Origin: Clostridiales bacterium
GTDB taxonomy: Bacteria; Bacillota; Clostridia; Oscillospirales; Acutalibacteraceae
Assembly: GCA_012728445.1 (NCBI GenBank)
Contig: JAAYFA010000118.1
Coordinates: forward strand, 1 to 5,013
Direction: 5' to 3'
Length of the DNA stretch: 5,013 bases
Made by a program: the position numbers and the translations under genes. Below the pieces are notes generated by a model, which worked only from the letters and a program-made list of their open reading frames with translations, was not told where the DNA came from and did no database searches. Positions 1 to 5,013 of this stretch are shown one piece after another. Position 1 is the first letter of the stretch, and each line of letters opens with the position of its first letter.

Positions 1-1148
1 GCGGAAGGGCTCAGCGACGGGTCAAGCGGTATTCTGAGAATTTTATTCGCATCATAATAGTTTTCGACGTCGCAAAACACGGCGCCTTTTTGCAGTTTAT
101 ATTGGTTTGCATTAATCAGTTCTGCATTGATACGCAGTGCTTCCCTGTCCCCGCAGACGGCCAGCTCATCCCGCTGCATATTCAGCTTACGCGCTGTCCT
201 GGCAATGGCGTTGCCGATTACTCGGTTCACATCCCCTGCGCGCTGACGCATTCTGTCGATTCTGTCTCGCTCGGCATAGAATTCATCCAGCAATTCCGAA
301 AGGTTTGCAAATCTATGCACGGTATACACCGTTGCGTACTGCTTGATATCCATAAACGAAAAGTCTACCGGCTTTTCTTCGCTGTTCTTGAGCATAAGGG
401 CTTTAAACGTGTTTGTTTCGAGCGCATTTTTGCAACTATTCAGTTTTTCGTAAAACACTTCCACTTTATCGTTTGACAAGTCTTTGAGCTTTACATCTTC
501 CCCGCAAACAAAATCTGCCATCTCCCGGCAAACAAGTGGCGAAAACCCTTGTAATAGGCTAAGCAACGCATCCGATATTCGTTTATCTTTTAGTTCAAGC
601 AGCTTACCCATAAGGGTTCCCACAGAATAGTCCAAAATGCTGAGCTTGCCCTGTGATGGCGGTAGCGAATACGCCATACCCGGTAAAACTTGCCTAACTT
701 CCGATTTTGTAAAGTTAATTCGCTTTACAGCATCTACGATGATATCCTCTTCATTGATCAATATAATGTTGCTGTGTTTTGCCATTATCTCAACGCAAAG
801 GGTAAATTTGGCTTTGTCGCCTATTTCGTTCGTGCAATCGAAATCTAAAAATAAGACTCGATCTAAGTCTGCCTGCCTGACCCCGCTGAGAATGCCGCCG
901 GTCAAGTGTTTGCGTAAAAGCATGCAAAACATCGGCGGCGTTTTTGGGTTTTCGGGCGCAGAATTTGTGAAATGTACACGCGGACTATTTGCGGACGCGC
1001 AGACAAGCAGTTTGCCTGCATCGCTGCGGGAACGCAAAAGCAGCACCAGCTCGTCTTTCGAGGGCTGGTGCACTTTTTCAACACGACAGCCTATGGCTGA
1101 AGCGATTTCATTTTTCAAAAAATGTAAAAATAGTCCATCTAAGGGCAT
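1..1148 (-). CDS. rqcH: RqcH/FbpA-type NFACT protein (Rqc2 homolog), 3' end outside window
   Basis: Family role: RqcH binds 50S subunits carrying stalled peptidyl-tRNA and recruits tRNA-Ala to add C-terminal alanine tails that mark the chain for degradation. It was formerly annotated as fibronectin-binding protein A. Seen: an uninterrupted frame of 382 codons running off the left edge. It begins MPLDGLFLHFL, the usual family start, followed by the PPMFCMLLRKHL block (residues 71-82). The Asp-Arg pair needed for tRNA recruitment in Bacillus RqcH is present (D96-R97), as is the E120-I121-M122 motif followed by AKHSNIIL. The HhH-like middle lies around residues 170-225 (GFSPLVCREMADF). A charged coiled-coil spans about 283-345, followed by VENYYD and the IPLDPSLSPS segment at the edge. 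Bacillus RqcH is about 570 residues, so roughly a third is missing to the left. An in-frame TAA two codons upstream (1152-1154) fixes the ATG at 1148. The Shine-Dalgarno-like GGAAGGA sits about 13 bases upstream, which is longer than usual. It is the last visible gene of the operon. Confidence 0.95.
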   Translation of the reverse strand, partial: MPLDGLFLHFLKNEIASAIGCRVEKVHQPSKDELVLLLRSRSDAGKLLVCASANSPRVHFTNSAPENPKTPPMFCMLLRKHLTGGILSGVRQADLDRVLFLDFDCTNEIGDKAKFTLCVEIMAKHSNIILINEEDIIVDAVKRINFTKSEVRQVLPGMAYSLPPSQGKLSILDYSVGTLMGKLLELKDKRISDALLSLLQGFSPLVCREMADFVCGEDVKLKDLSNDKVEVFYEKLNSCKNALETNTFKALMLKNSEEKPVDFSFMDIKQYATVYTVHRFANLSELLDEFYAERDRIDRMRQRAGDVNRVIGNAIARTARKLNMQRDELAVCGDREALRINAELINANQYKLQKGAVFCDVENYYDANKILRIPLDPSLSPS

Positions 1149-1197
1149 CTGTTATGACCCATCCTTCCGCATAGCCGGGCGTTTGCTTTTTACACTG

Positions 1198-1581
1198 TTA
1201 CCTCAATAAATCGGGCAAATAGACATCAACGGGAAGATCTTGTTCCAACACCGATACCTCTAAATCTTCAAAACGGCGCCTAATTTGGTCCGCCAAAACT
1301 TGAACGATGGGGTTTTCCGTTTCAAAATGTCCTGCGGCAATAATAGTCAACCCATTGTCCGCCGCAGATAAAAAATGATGATAGGAAACTTCACCGGTAA
1401 TGTAGGCATCAATACCCGCTTCAATCACTTCGTCAACCAGACTGCCGCCGGCTCCGCCGCAAAGGGCAACCGTTTCTATTTTCTTGCCGCCATCGCAATA
1501 CTCTACCTCTGCACACAGCTTATTCCCGACATATTCCGCCAGATCCTCTGCACTGTCTTGCTTGAGGAAGCCAACGCGCAA
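1198..1581 (-). CDS. Nif3-like protein, C-terminal fragment in the shifted frame
   Basis: This frame holds the C-terminal half of Nif3: VGFLKQDSAEDLAEYV, then VALCGGAGGSLVDEVIEAGIDAYITGEVSYHHFLSA in the second half-domain, then AAGHFETE with the expected His and Glu ligands (H85 and E89 of this frame, four residues apart as in the family). It ends at the TAA at 1198-1200. The only early start here is a TTG at 1581 with no convincing Shine-Dalgarno site of its own, and family-like sequence continues upstream of it in the same frame (PTADYPAGV). It is therefore better read as the rest of the upstream gene than as an independent gene. The 79-base overlap with the upstream fragment is a product of the frameshift. 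Confidence 0.65.
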   Translation of the reverse strand: MRVGFLKQDSAEDLAEYVGNKLCAEVEYCDGGKKIETVALCGGAGGSLVDEVIEAGIDAYITGEVSYHHFLSAADNGLTIIAAGHFETENPIVQVLADQIRRRFEDLEVSVLEQDLPVDVYLPDLLR

Positions 1582-1973
1582 GACACCTGCGGGGTAATCG
1601 GCGGTGGGGACGGTTCGGTCTTTTCAATTTCGAGCAGGCCGGCCAACACATCGTTGACACCGCCCGCGGCGCAGTCCAGCGAGGTGTGGGCGCTTATGGC
1701 AGCAATACCCGCCGCGGCCAGCTCGAAGGCCATGTTGCCCGCCGTAAAGCTTCTTGTTGCGTCAAAAATAACGGGGTGGTGGGTGATAATTAAATCCACC
1801 CCCAAATGCCGCGCGGCAGCGAGTGTTTGCTGTGTAACATCCAGCACCACACCGACATGACGGATGTAGCGGTTAATATCCCCCACCAAAAATCCGCTGT
1901 TGTCAAAATCCGCCTGCGTTGAGAAAGGAGCGAAGGAGTCAATAAAATCATAAACCTCTTTAATCTTTACCAT
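1503..1973 (-). CDS. Nif3-like protein, N-terminal fragment as encoded
   Basis: This 156-residue frame carries the N-terminal half of the Nif3 fold. Visible family features are the DFDNSGFLVGD block (residues 22-32), VVLDVT (42-47), the metal-binding His pair in ITHHPVIF (H65, H66) and the ligand Asp in SAHTSLD (D100), followed by AAGGVNDVLAGLL. Family-like sequence stops after about S122. The last 34 residues are a proline-rich then Arg/Lys-rich out-of-frame tail ending at the stop at 1503, with no resemblance to Nif3. If translated as written, the product would lack the C-terminal His/Glu metal ligands and would probably be inactive. Confidence 0.7.
   Translation of the reverse strand: MVKIKEVYDFIDSFAPFSTQADFDNSGFLVGDINRYIRHVGVVLDVTQQTLAAARHLGVDLIITHHPVIFDATRSFTAGNMAFELAAAGIAAISAHTSLDCAAGGVNDVLAGLLEIEKTEPSPPPITPQVSCALASSSKTVQRIWRNMSGISCVQR
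1591..1609 (-). other. Frameshift locus in nif3 (probable missing base in a C run)
   Basis: Two runs of four C on the minus strand lie here (1606-1609 and 1591-1594). Both frames are open between them, so the shift may be at either. Restoring a base at 1606-1609 gives TEPSPTADYPAGVLRVG; restoring it at 1591-1594 gives TEPSPPPITPAGVLRVG. The first looks more like Nif3 linkers. Neither run sits in a canonical X XXY YYZ slippery heptamer in the upstream frame, so programmed -1 frameshifting has little support. Confidence 0.7.
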
Positions 1974-2012
1974 ACTTACCTCCTGTATTCATCCATTACT
2001 CCGCAGAGTAAA

Positions 2013-2717
2013 TCAGCTTGATTCGTCGGCGCAACGGGTACGCCGATGGTTCGGGATCTCTTTAACTATCGCTCGCAAATATGCGGCTTCCTCCGGCTTT
2101 ATGTCCGCAACCGTAAGAGCGCTTATACGTTTTGTCAGACGTCCGGTTGTGTTTTTGATGTGCTTCTCTGCCGCAGCTGTGCCGTTTGCCGGCAACTCGC
2201 CGATATAATAATAGGCGGGACTAAAACACGGCAGCGGAGCATCTGCAAAGCAGGCACACAGTGCAATGTAGACCCGTTTGTCTTCAAAACACGCCTGTTC
2301 AAATAAAATCTTAAATCCGTTGTCACACAGATATTGACGAACATCCTCCGCATGGGACATTGGCTGAAGGAGCAGACGCTTTTCACTGTTCCGTAGCCAT
2401 GCTGTACGCGCGAGCAGGTCAACAATCAGGTTGCCGCCCATCCCGGCGAGTATAATATCCTGCGCCTCGTGCGCGCCGATACGATCAAGACCATCGGACT
2501 GCCGAACATCGATCTCGCCCATTAAGCCGGCGGCAAAGATGGTCATTCTTGCGTTTTCCAGCGGCCCCTGCCTTAGGTCTGACGCAATCGCTCGCGGGCA
2601 AATTTGATTCTGTAGCAAATAAATCGGAATATAGGCGTGGTCGGTGCCAATATCGGCAGCAACAACACCCGGGCGCACCATATCTGCCACCATTTTAAGA
2701 CGGGGCGAAAGCTTCAT
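2013..2717 (-). CDS. trmK: tRNA (adenine(22)-N1)-methyltransferase TrmK
   Basis: TrmK transfers a methyl group from S-adenosylmethionine to N1 of A22 in the D-arm region of tRNAs; it is cytoplasmic and common in Bacillota. Seen: 234 residues, normal for the family. It starts with MKLSPRLKMVADMV and then shows the Rossmann SAM-binding motif VAADIGTDHAYIPIYLL (residues 19-35). Next come SDLRQGPLENA (46-56, the second SAM-contacting strand and loop), SDGLD (74-78), the highly characteristic ILAGMGG (89-95) and LLLQPM (115-120). The C-terminal part (about 165-225) is a helical extension as in TrmK, with LTKRI and EEAAYLRAI segments. The ATG is preceded by AGGAAGGGAG with a 7-base spacer. It follows the DUF1858 gene by 38 bases and precedes nif3 by 39 bases, consistent with cotranscription. 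Lineage-typical trmK-nif3 adjacency supports the call. Confidence 0.95.
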   Translation of the reverse strand: MKLSPRLKMVADMVRPGVVAADIGTDHAYIPIYLLQNQICPRAIASDLRQGPLENARMTIFAAGLMGEIDVRQSDGLDRIGAHEAQDIILAGMGGNLIVDLLARTAWLRNSEKRLLLQPMSHAEDVRQYLCDNGFKILFEQACFEDKRVYIALCACFADAPLPCFSPAYYYIGELPANGTAAAEKHIKNTTGRLTKRISALTVADIKPEEAAYLRAIVKEIPNHRRTRCADESS

Positions 2718-2755
2718 TAAAAAGCTCCCTTCCTACCGTTGTGTAAAAACCCACT

Positions 2756-2959
2756 TTATTTTTCGGCAAGGAAAGCATTGATATCGAGCACAAATTGGTC
2801 GACCTCAACATCGTGCACCATACACGCCTGCTCAATGCTTTCGCCTCGAGCGGACGGGCAACCAAGACAATGCATGCCCATTGCCAAAAAGAATTTTGCG
2901 GTATCTACATCTGCATCCAAAATCTCGCCTATTGTTGTTTGTTTCGTTATTTCTGTCAT
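2756..2959 (-). CDS. Small DUF1858 protein (hybrid-cluster-protein-associated redox disulfide domain)
   Basis: This is a 67-residue protein made of a single DUF1858-like domain. Family members carry a CxxC pair and are often found near, or fused to, redox and Fe-S proteins such as hybrid cluster protein; their biochemical role is not established. Seen: TKQTTIGEILD (residues 5-15), then FFLAMGMHCLGCPSARGES with C31 and C34, then C46 in EQACMVHDVEVDQFVLDINAFL. The GMHCLGCP core and following ARGE are hallmarks of the family. There is no signal peptide or membrane segment, so it is probably cytoplasmic. AAAGGAG (2969-2975) lies 9 bases before the ATG at 2959. A TTG at 2962 directly before it has a 6-base spacer and would add one residue, so the start is uncertain by one codon. 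It is the first gene of the minus-strand operon, behind a strong promoter. Redox sensing or metal-sulfur handling is an inference only. Confidence 0.88.
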   Translation of the reverse strand: MTEITKQTTIGEILDADVDTAKFFLAMGMHCLGCPSARGESIEQACMVHDVEVDQFVLDINAFLAEK

Positions 2960-2995
2960 CAATAAAAACTCCTTTAAACTGATTAATATTAGCTG

Positions 2996-3024
2996 ATTTT
3001 ATCATAAATGTTGAAAAATATCAA
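2996..3024 (-). promoter_or_regulatory. Sigma-A-type promoter for the DUF1858-trmK-nif3-rqcH operon
   Basis: On the minus strand, a -35 TTGATA (3019-3024) and a -10 TAAAAT (2996-3001) are separated by exactly 17 bases. A TG one base upstream of the -10 forms an extended -10. Both hexamers differ from consensus at one position. The predicted transcript starts near 2989, giving a 5' leader of about 30 bases that contains only the Shine-Dalgarno site. No other promoter of similar quality was noticed in the downstream gene gaps. Confidence 0.75.
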
Positions 3025-3056
3025 ATATTCTTGCTTTTATAAACATTTTTTAACTG

Positions 3057-3073
3057 CCCCTTGTCGCAAGTGG
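3057..3073. repeat. Short inverted repeat over the rightward -35 element
   Basis: CCCCTTG and CAAGTGG are complementary at six of seven positions around a three-base centre (TCG). The repeat spans the putative -35 of the rightward promoter and sits between the two divergent promoters, so it could be an operator. It is short and may be chance. Confidence 0.3.
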
Positions 3074-3090
3074 TCAAATTGTGATATATT
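3061..3090 (+). promoter_or_regulatory. Probable promoter for the PHP-ispE transcript
   Basis: TTGTCG (3061-3066) and TATATT (3085-3090) are 18 bases apart, and a TG at 3082-3083 gives an extended -10. The -35 matches consensus in four of six positions and the -10 in five of six. The predicted start near 3097 leaves a leader of about 90 bases before the ATG at 3187. No riboswitch fold is recognisable in that leader. Confidence 0.55.
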
Positions 3091-3174
3091 ATAGGTTGAA
3101 AAGAAGTGGCGCCAAGCTTCGACAGGCGTTTTTGCCGCTTTCATCAAAAGTATCACGCTCAACTGCTTTGCGCG

Positions 3175-3180
3175 AAAGGA
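3175..3180 (+). promoter_or_regulatory. Ribosome-binding site that sets the PHP gene start
   Basis: AAAGGA stands 6 bases before the ATG at 3187. The frame is open further upstream to a GTG at 3106, but that codon has only weak AGAA before it. The 27 residues it would add do not resemble a PHP N-terminus, whereas the ATG at 3187 leads straight into the first metal-binding motif. Confidence 0.7.
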
Positions 3181-3186
3181 AACGCT

Positions 3187-3999
3187 ATGTCTTACAGAAA
3201 ATTAATTGACACACATACGCATACCGAAAACTCCAGTGACGGGCACCACTCCACCATGTTCCTTTGCGAGCATGCCGAATTCATAGGCTTGCGGGCGATA
3301 ACGTTTACAGACCATGTGGAAATTGATTATTATGAACGCGATAATTATAGTCGGGTAGCCAAACAGTCTTACTTTGAAATTGCGAAGGCGCGTTCCGCTT
3401 TCCGCGGTAAGTTGCTTGTGTGCACAGGCGTTGAACTTGGCCAGCCCATGTATGACGTGGCTACGGCCGATAAAGTCGTCGGCGCGCTGCGTTACGACCA
3501 AGTCATCGCATCTATCCACAATTTAAGAGGAATGCCGGATTTCATGTTCCTGGATTACAACGTTTGCGATGTGAACCGGGTAATGCTGGATTATTTTAAA
3601 GAGATGCAGCTCATGGTTGACTGGGGTAATTTTGACACCTTAGGGCACCTGACTTACCCACTGCGGTACATTCAAGGCGACCACGGCATCAAGGTTGATC
3701 TTTCACTTTATGCCGAACAGATTGACGGACTGCTGCAAGGACTAGTGGAAAAAGGAAAAGCGCTGGAAATCAACACGTCCGGCTTGCGGCAAAAACTAGG
3801 TGAAACCATGCCGGGTGAGGACATTATATGCCGTTTCAAAGAACTTGGCGGGGAATATATTACAATAGGTTCCGACGCACATTATGCGAAGGATTTGGCT
3901 GCCGGGATCCCCGAGGGCATGGCCATTGCCGAGCGGTGCGGGTTCAAAGCCATCACACTCTACCAAAAACGTGAACCGATACAGATACCGATTGAATAG
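3187..3999 (+). CDS. PHP-domain phosphoesterase, histidinol-phosphatase (HisJ-like) type
   Basis: PHP enzymes are cytoplasmic metal-dependent phosphoesterases with a seven-stranded barrel; the closest well-known type is histidinol-phosphate phosphatase of histidine synthesis. Seen: 270 residues, close to the usual 260-280 of HisJ-like proteins. The ligand set is complete in order: DTHTHTENSSDGHHS (H10, H12, D18, H21), FTDH (D42, H43), GVELG (E83), ASIHN (H111), DTLGHLTYP (H154) and GSDAHY (D230, H232). No signal peptide is present. No histidine-biosynthesis gene lies nearby; the next gene is ispE, 28 bases downstream on the same strand with no terminator between them. The fold and metal site are secure, but the substrate is not. 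It could be a true histidinol phosphatase or another small-molecule phosphatase, so no symbol is given. Confidence 0.88.
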   Translation: MSYRKLIDTHTHTENSSDGHHSTMFLCEHAEFIGLRAITFTDHVEIDYYERDNYSRVAKQSYFEIAKARSAFRGKLLVCTGVELGQPMYDVATADKVVGALRYDQVIASIHNLRGMPDFMFLDYNVCDVNRVMLDYFKEMQLMVDWGNFDTLGHLTYPLRYIQGDHGIKVDLSLYAEQIDGLLQGLVEKGKALEINTSGLRQKLGETMPGEDIICRFKELGGEYITIGSDAHYAKDLAAGIPEGMAIAERCGFKAITLYQKREPIQIPIE

Positions 4000-4027
4000 T
4001 GGTCAGCAGTTGAAGGGGTGATAAGAG

Positions 4028-4900
4028 ATGAAAGTACAGGTTCAAGCCGCAGCGAAAATCAATATTTTTCTTGACATCATGGCTACGCTTGATAACGGTT
4101 ATCATAGCCTTTTTTCGATTATGCAATCAGTCGAGCTTTATGATACCGTAACGATTGAGCGAAATGACAGCAACAAAATTTCGATTGCTTGCACCGAAAG
4201 CACTTTACCCACAGACAAAAGCAATATTGCGCACAAAGCGGCAACTGCTTTTTTCAGCGCGGCAAAGATTAAAAACCCCGGTGTGACGATACATATTGAA
4301 AAACGCATCCCCTTGGCCGCAGGCTTAGCGGGCGGCAGTGCGGATGCCGCGGCGGTTATTGCAGGGCTCAACAAGCTTTTTGACGACGTGCTTGACGAAG
4401 ACCGACTAAACGCAGTCGCTTTAGGCGTCGGTTCCGATGTGCCGTTTTGCTTGAGCGGCGGTACCATGCTCGTACAAGATACCGGCGGTGTACTATCCCG
4501 CCTCCCCGCCCTCCCCCCGTGTATTTTTGTACTCGTCAAGCCCAAGAGCGGCATTTCAACCGTAGAGGCATACAGAGCATACGATGCGCACGAAAATATT
4601 CACCGCCTTGATGCTTGCCGGATGTTAAATGAAAGCGTTCGGCGTAAACTGAAGGGCATTTGCGCCTATGCCGGCAATGTCTTTGAGCAGTGTATTGAGG
4701 TGCCTGAGAGGGTTGAGATAAAAACGGTGATAAGAAAACATGGCGCTCTTTGCAGCCAAATGAGCGGCCGCGGCCCGAGTGTTTTTGGAATTTTTGATAC
4801 ACCGGAAAGCGCCAAAAGGTGTGCCGATGAATTAAAAGAATCGTTCGACGACGTTTTTGTTTGTGAACCGGTTTGCCGAGGATTGATGACAAGTAGATAA
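4028..4900 (+). CDS. ispE: 4-diphosphocytidyl-2-C-methyl-D-erythritol kinase
   Basis: IspE is the ATP-dependent kinase that phosphorylates the 2-hydroxyl of CDP-methylerythritol, the fourth step of the MEP pathway to isoprenoid precursors; it is cytoplasmic and normally essential. Seen: 290 residues (E. coli 283). The N-terminal AAAKINIFLDI contains the conserved K10 and N12. It is followed by NGYHSLFSIMQSVELYD (H26 in the substrate site), the GHMP-kinase ATP loop PLAAGLAGGSADAAA (residues 95-109) and GVGSDVPFCLSGG with the catalytic Asp D137. KPKSGISTVEAY (171-182) and NVFE (217-220) are family features. The third GHMP motif near 245-256 reads MSGRGPSVFGIF, with Arg where Ser is usual (SGSGP). 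A purine-rich AAGGGGTGATAAGAG precedes the ATG. It probably shares a transcript with the PHP gene. Confidence 0.96.
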   Translation: MKVQVQAAAKINIFLDIMATLDNGYHSLFSIMQSVELYDTVTIERNDSNKISIACTESTLPTDKSNIAHKAATAFFSAAKIKNPGVTIHIEKRIPLAAGLAGGSADAAAVIAGLNKLFDDVLDEDRLNAVALGVGSDVPFCLSGGTMLVQDTGGVLSRLPALPPCIFVLVKPKSGISTVEAYRAYDAHENIHRLDACRMLNESVRRKLKGICAYAGNVFEQCIEVPERVEIKTVIRKHGALCSQMSGRGPSVFGIFDTPESAKRCADELKESFDDVFVCEPVCRGLMTSR

Positions 4901-4916
4901 AAGAAAAAAATAAGTC

Positions 4917-4945
4917 TGTACAATACCTCAAATTTAACTTATAAT
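4917..4945 (+). promoter_or_regulatory. Promoter for the gene starting at 4984
   Basis: A perfect -10 TATAAT (4940-4945) lies 17 bases after TGTACA (4917-4922), which matches the -35 consensus in four of six positions. The transcript would start near 4952, about 30 bases before the ATG. No terminator hairpin lies between ispE and this promoter, so readthrough from ispE is also possible. Confidence 0.65.
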
Positions 4946-4983
4946 GATTACAAGCAAATATATTTTATTAAGGAGTGTTTTAA

Positions 4984-5013
4984 ATGAAGAAACTAATCAG
5001 TGTTTTGGCAGTA
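4984..5013 (+). CDS. Start of a probable exported protein or lipoprotein, 3' end outside window
   Basis: Only ten codons are visible, reading MKKLISVLAV. Two lysines followed by a hydrophobic run are typical of the start of a Sec signal peptide. AAGGAG (4970-4975) lies 8 bases before the ATG, and a promoter stands just upstream, so this is probably a real gene beginning a new transcription unit. The product cannot be identified, and whether a lipobox cysteine follows is unknown. Confidence 0.6.
   Translation, partial: MKKLISVLAV

Larger units (their letters stand above)
1198..1973 (-). pseudogene. Nif3/DUF34 family metal-binding protein, interrupted by a frameshift
   Basis: Taken as one gene, both halves together give a Nif3-like protein of about 258 residues, the size of the short family form (E. 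coli YbgI is 247; Bacillus YqfO is longer owing to an insert). Nif3 proteins bind two metal ions and form toroidal oligomers. They are often labelled GTP cyclohydrolase I type 2, but the physiological substrate is unsettled. The reading frame breaks near 1606-1609. Inserting one base in the run of four C (minus strand) would continue S122 into PTADYPAGVLRVGFLKQ, a natural Nif3 linker. All metal ligands are present across the two halves, so the gene looks like a recent lesion or a base-calling error rather than a decayed relic. It lies 39 bases after trmK and 49 before rqcH; trmK and the nif3 homolog are also neighbours in Bacillus. An ideal AGGAGG site lies 5 bases before the ATG at 1973. Confidence 0.85.

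Noticed and set aside
90..476. Plus-strand open frame of 128 codons
   Set aside because: It lies antisense within the rqcH coding frame, which has continuous family similarity over the same bases. The frame has Cys/His/Phe-rich composition typical of a shadow and no Shine-Dalgarno site.
637..1209. Plus-strand open frame of 190 codons
   Set aside because: It is antisense to the 5' half of rqcH, whose NFACT-N motifs read clearly on the minus strand. No recognisable domain is present.
1591..1609. Programmed -1 frameshifting in nif3
   Set aside because: No X XXY YYZ heptamer is in the correct phase and no obvious stimulatory stem was noticed. Nif3 is not known to use recoding, so a missing base is simpler.
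1375..1860. Plus-strand open frame of 161 codons
   Set aside because: It is antisense to nif3, where both halves show Nif3 motifs. Its Ala/Ser/Thr-rich translation is typical of an antisense shadow.
3106..3186. GTG-initiated N-terminal extension of the PHP protein
   Set aside because: It has a weak ribosome-binding site and no PHP similarity in the extra 27 residues, while a good AAAGGA site precedes the ATG at 3187.
3097..3186. Riboswitch or T-box in the PHP leader
   Set aside because: The leader is short and shows only weak local dyads; no known riboswitch core or T-box sequence is recognisable.
4138..4931. Minus-strand open frames opposite ispE
   Set aside because: They overlap a fully recognisable ispE and have low-complexity Ser/Ala/Arg composition with no domain or ribosome-binding site.
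4901..4983. Rho-independent terminator after ispE
   Set aside because: The region is A/T-rich but has no GC-rich stem followed by a T run on the plus strand.

Overview
The window looks like a chromosomal, mostly core-metabolism segment of a Gram-positive, low-to-moderate GC bacterium, most likely a member of the Clostridia (Bacillota). This is inferred from the set of recognised proteins: an RqcH/FbpA-type NFACT protein, TrmK, a Nif3-family protein, a small DUF1858 CxxC protein and IspE. Purine-rich Shine-Dalgarno sites stand before almost every start. No rRNA, tRNA, CRISPR array, insertion sequence or phage gene was seen.

Left part (1-2962, all minus strand): a probable four-gene operon read right to left. 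It comprises a small DUF1858 redox-disulfide protein (2756-2959), trmK for the tRNA A22 N1-methyltransferase (2013-2717), a Nif3/DUF34 gene broken by a one-base frameshift (1198-1973), and rqcH, whose 5' 382 codons are present and whose 3' end lies beyond position 1. Gaps between genes are 38, 39 and 49 bases, with no terminator hairpin between them. A strong sigma-A-like promoter (TTGATA, 17 bp, TAAAAT, with extended -10) lies just upstream of the DUF1858 gene. The rqcH frame stays open from 1148 to the window edge and matches the NFACT-N, HhH and coiled-coil layout of the family.

Middle (2963-3186): a divergent intergenic region holding the leftward promoter, a plausible rightward promoter at 3061-3090, a small inverted repeat over its -35 element, and an approximately 90-base leader for the rightward gene.

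Right part (3187-5013, plus strand): a PHP-domain metal-dependent phosphoesterase of the histidinol-phosphatase type (3187-3999), then ispE of the MEP isoprenoid pathway (4028-4900), 28 bases apart and probably cotranscribed. A new promoter and ribosome-binding site then precede the first ten codons of a probable exported protein (4984 to window end).

Functional theme: the minus-strand operon joins tRNA modification (TrmK) with rescue of stalled 50S subunits (RqcH), alongside two proteins of less certain role (Nif3 and the CxxC protein). No clearly new system is visible. The points most worth checking are the nif3 frameshift, the DUF1858 gene heading a translation-related operon, and the pairing of an orphan PHP phosphoesterase with ispE.
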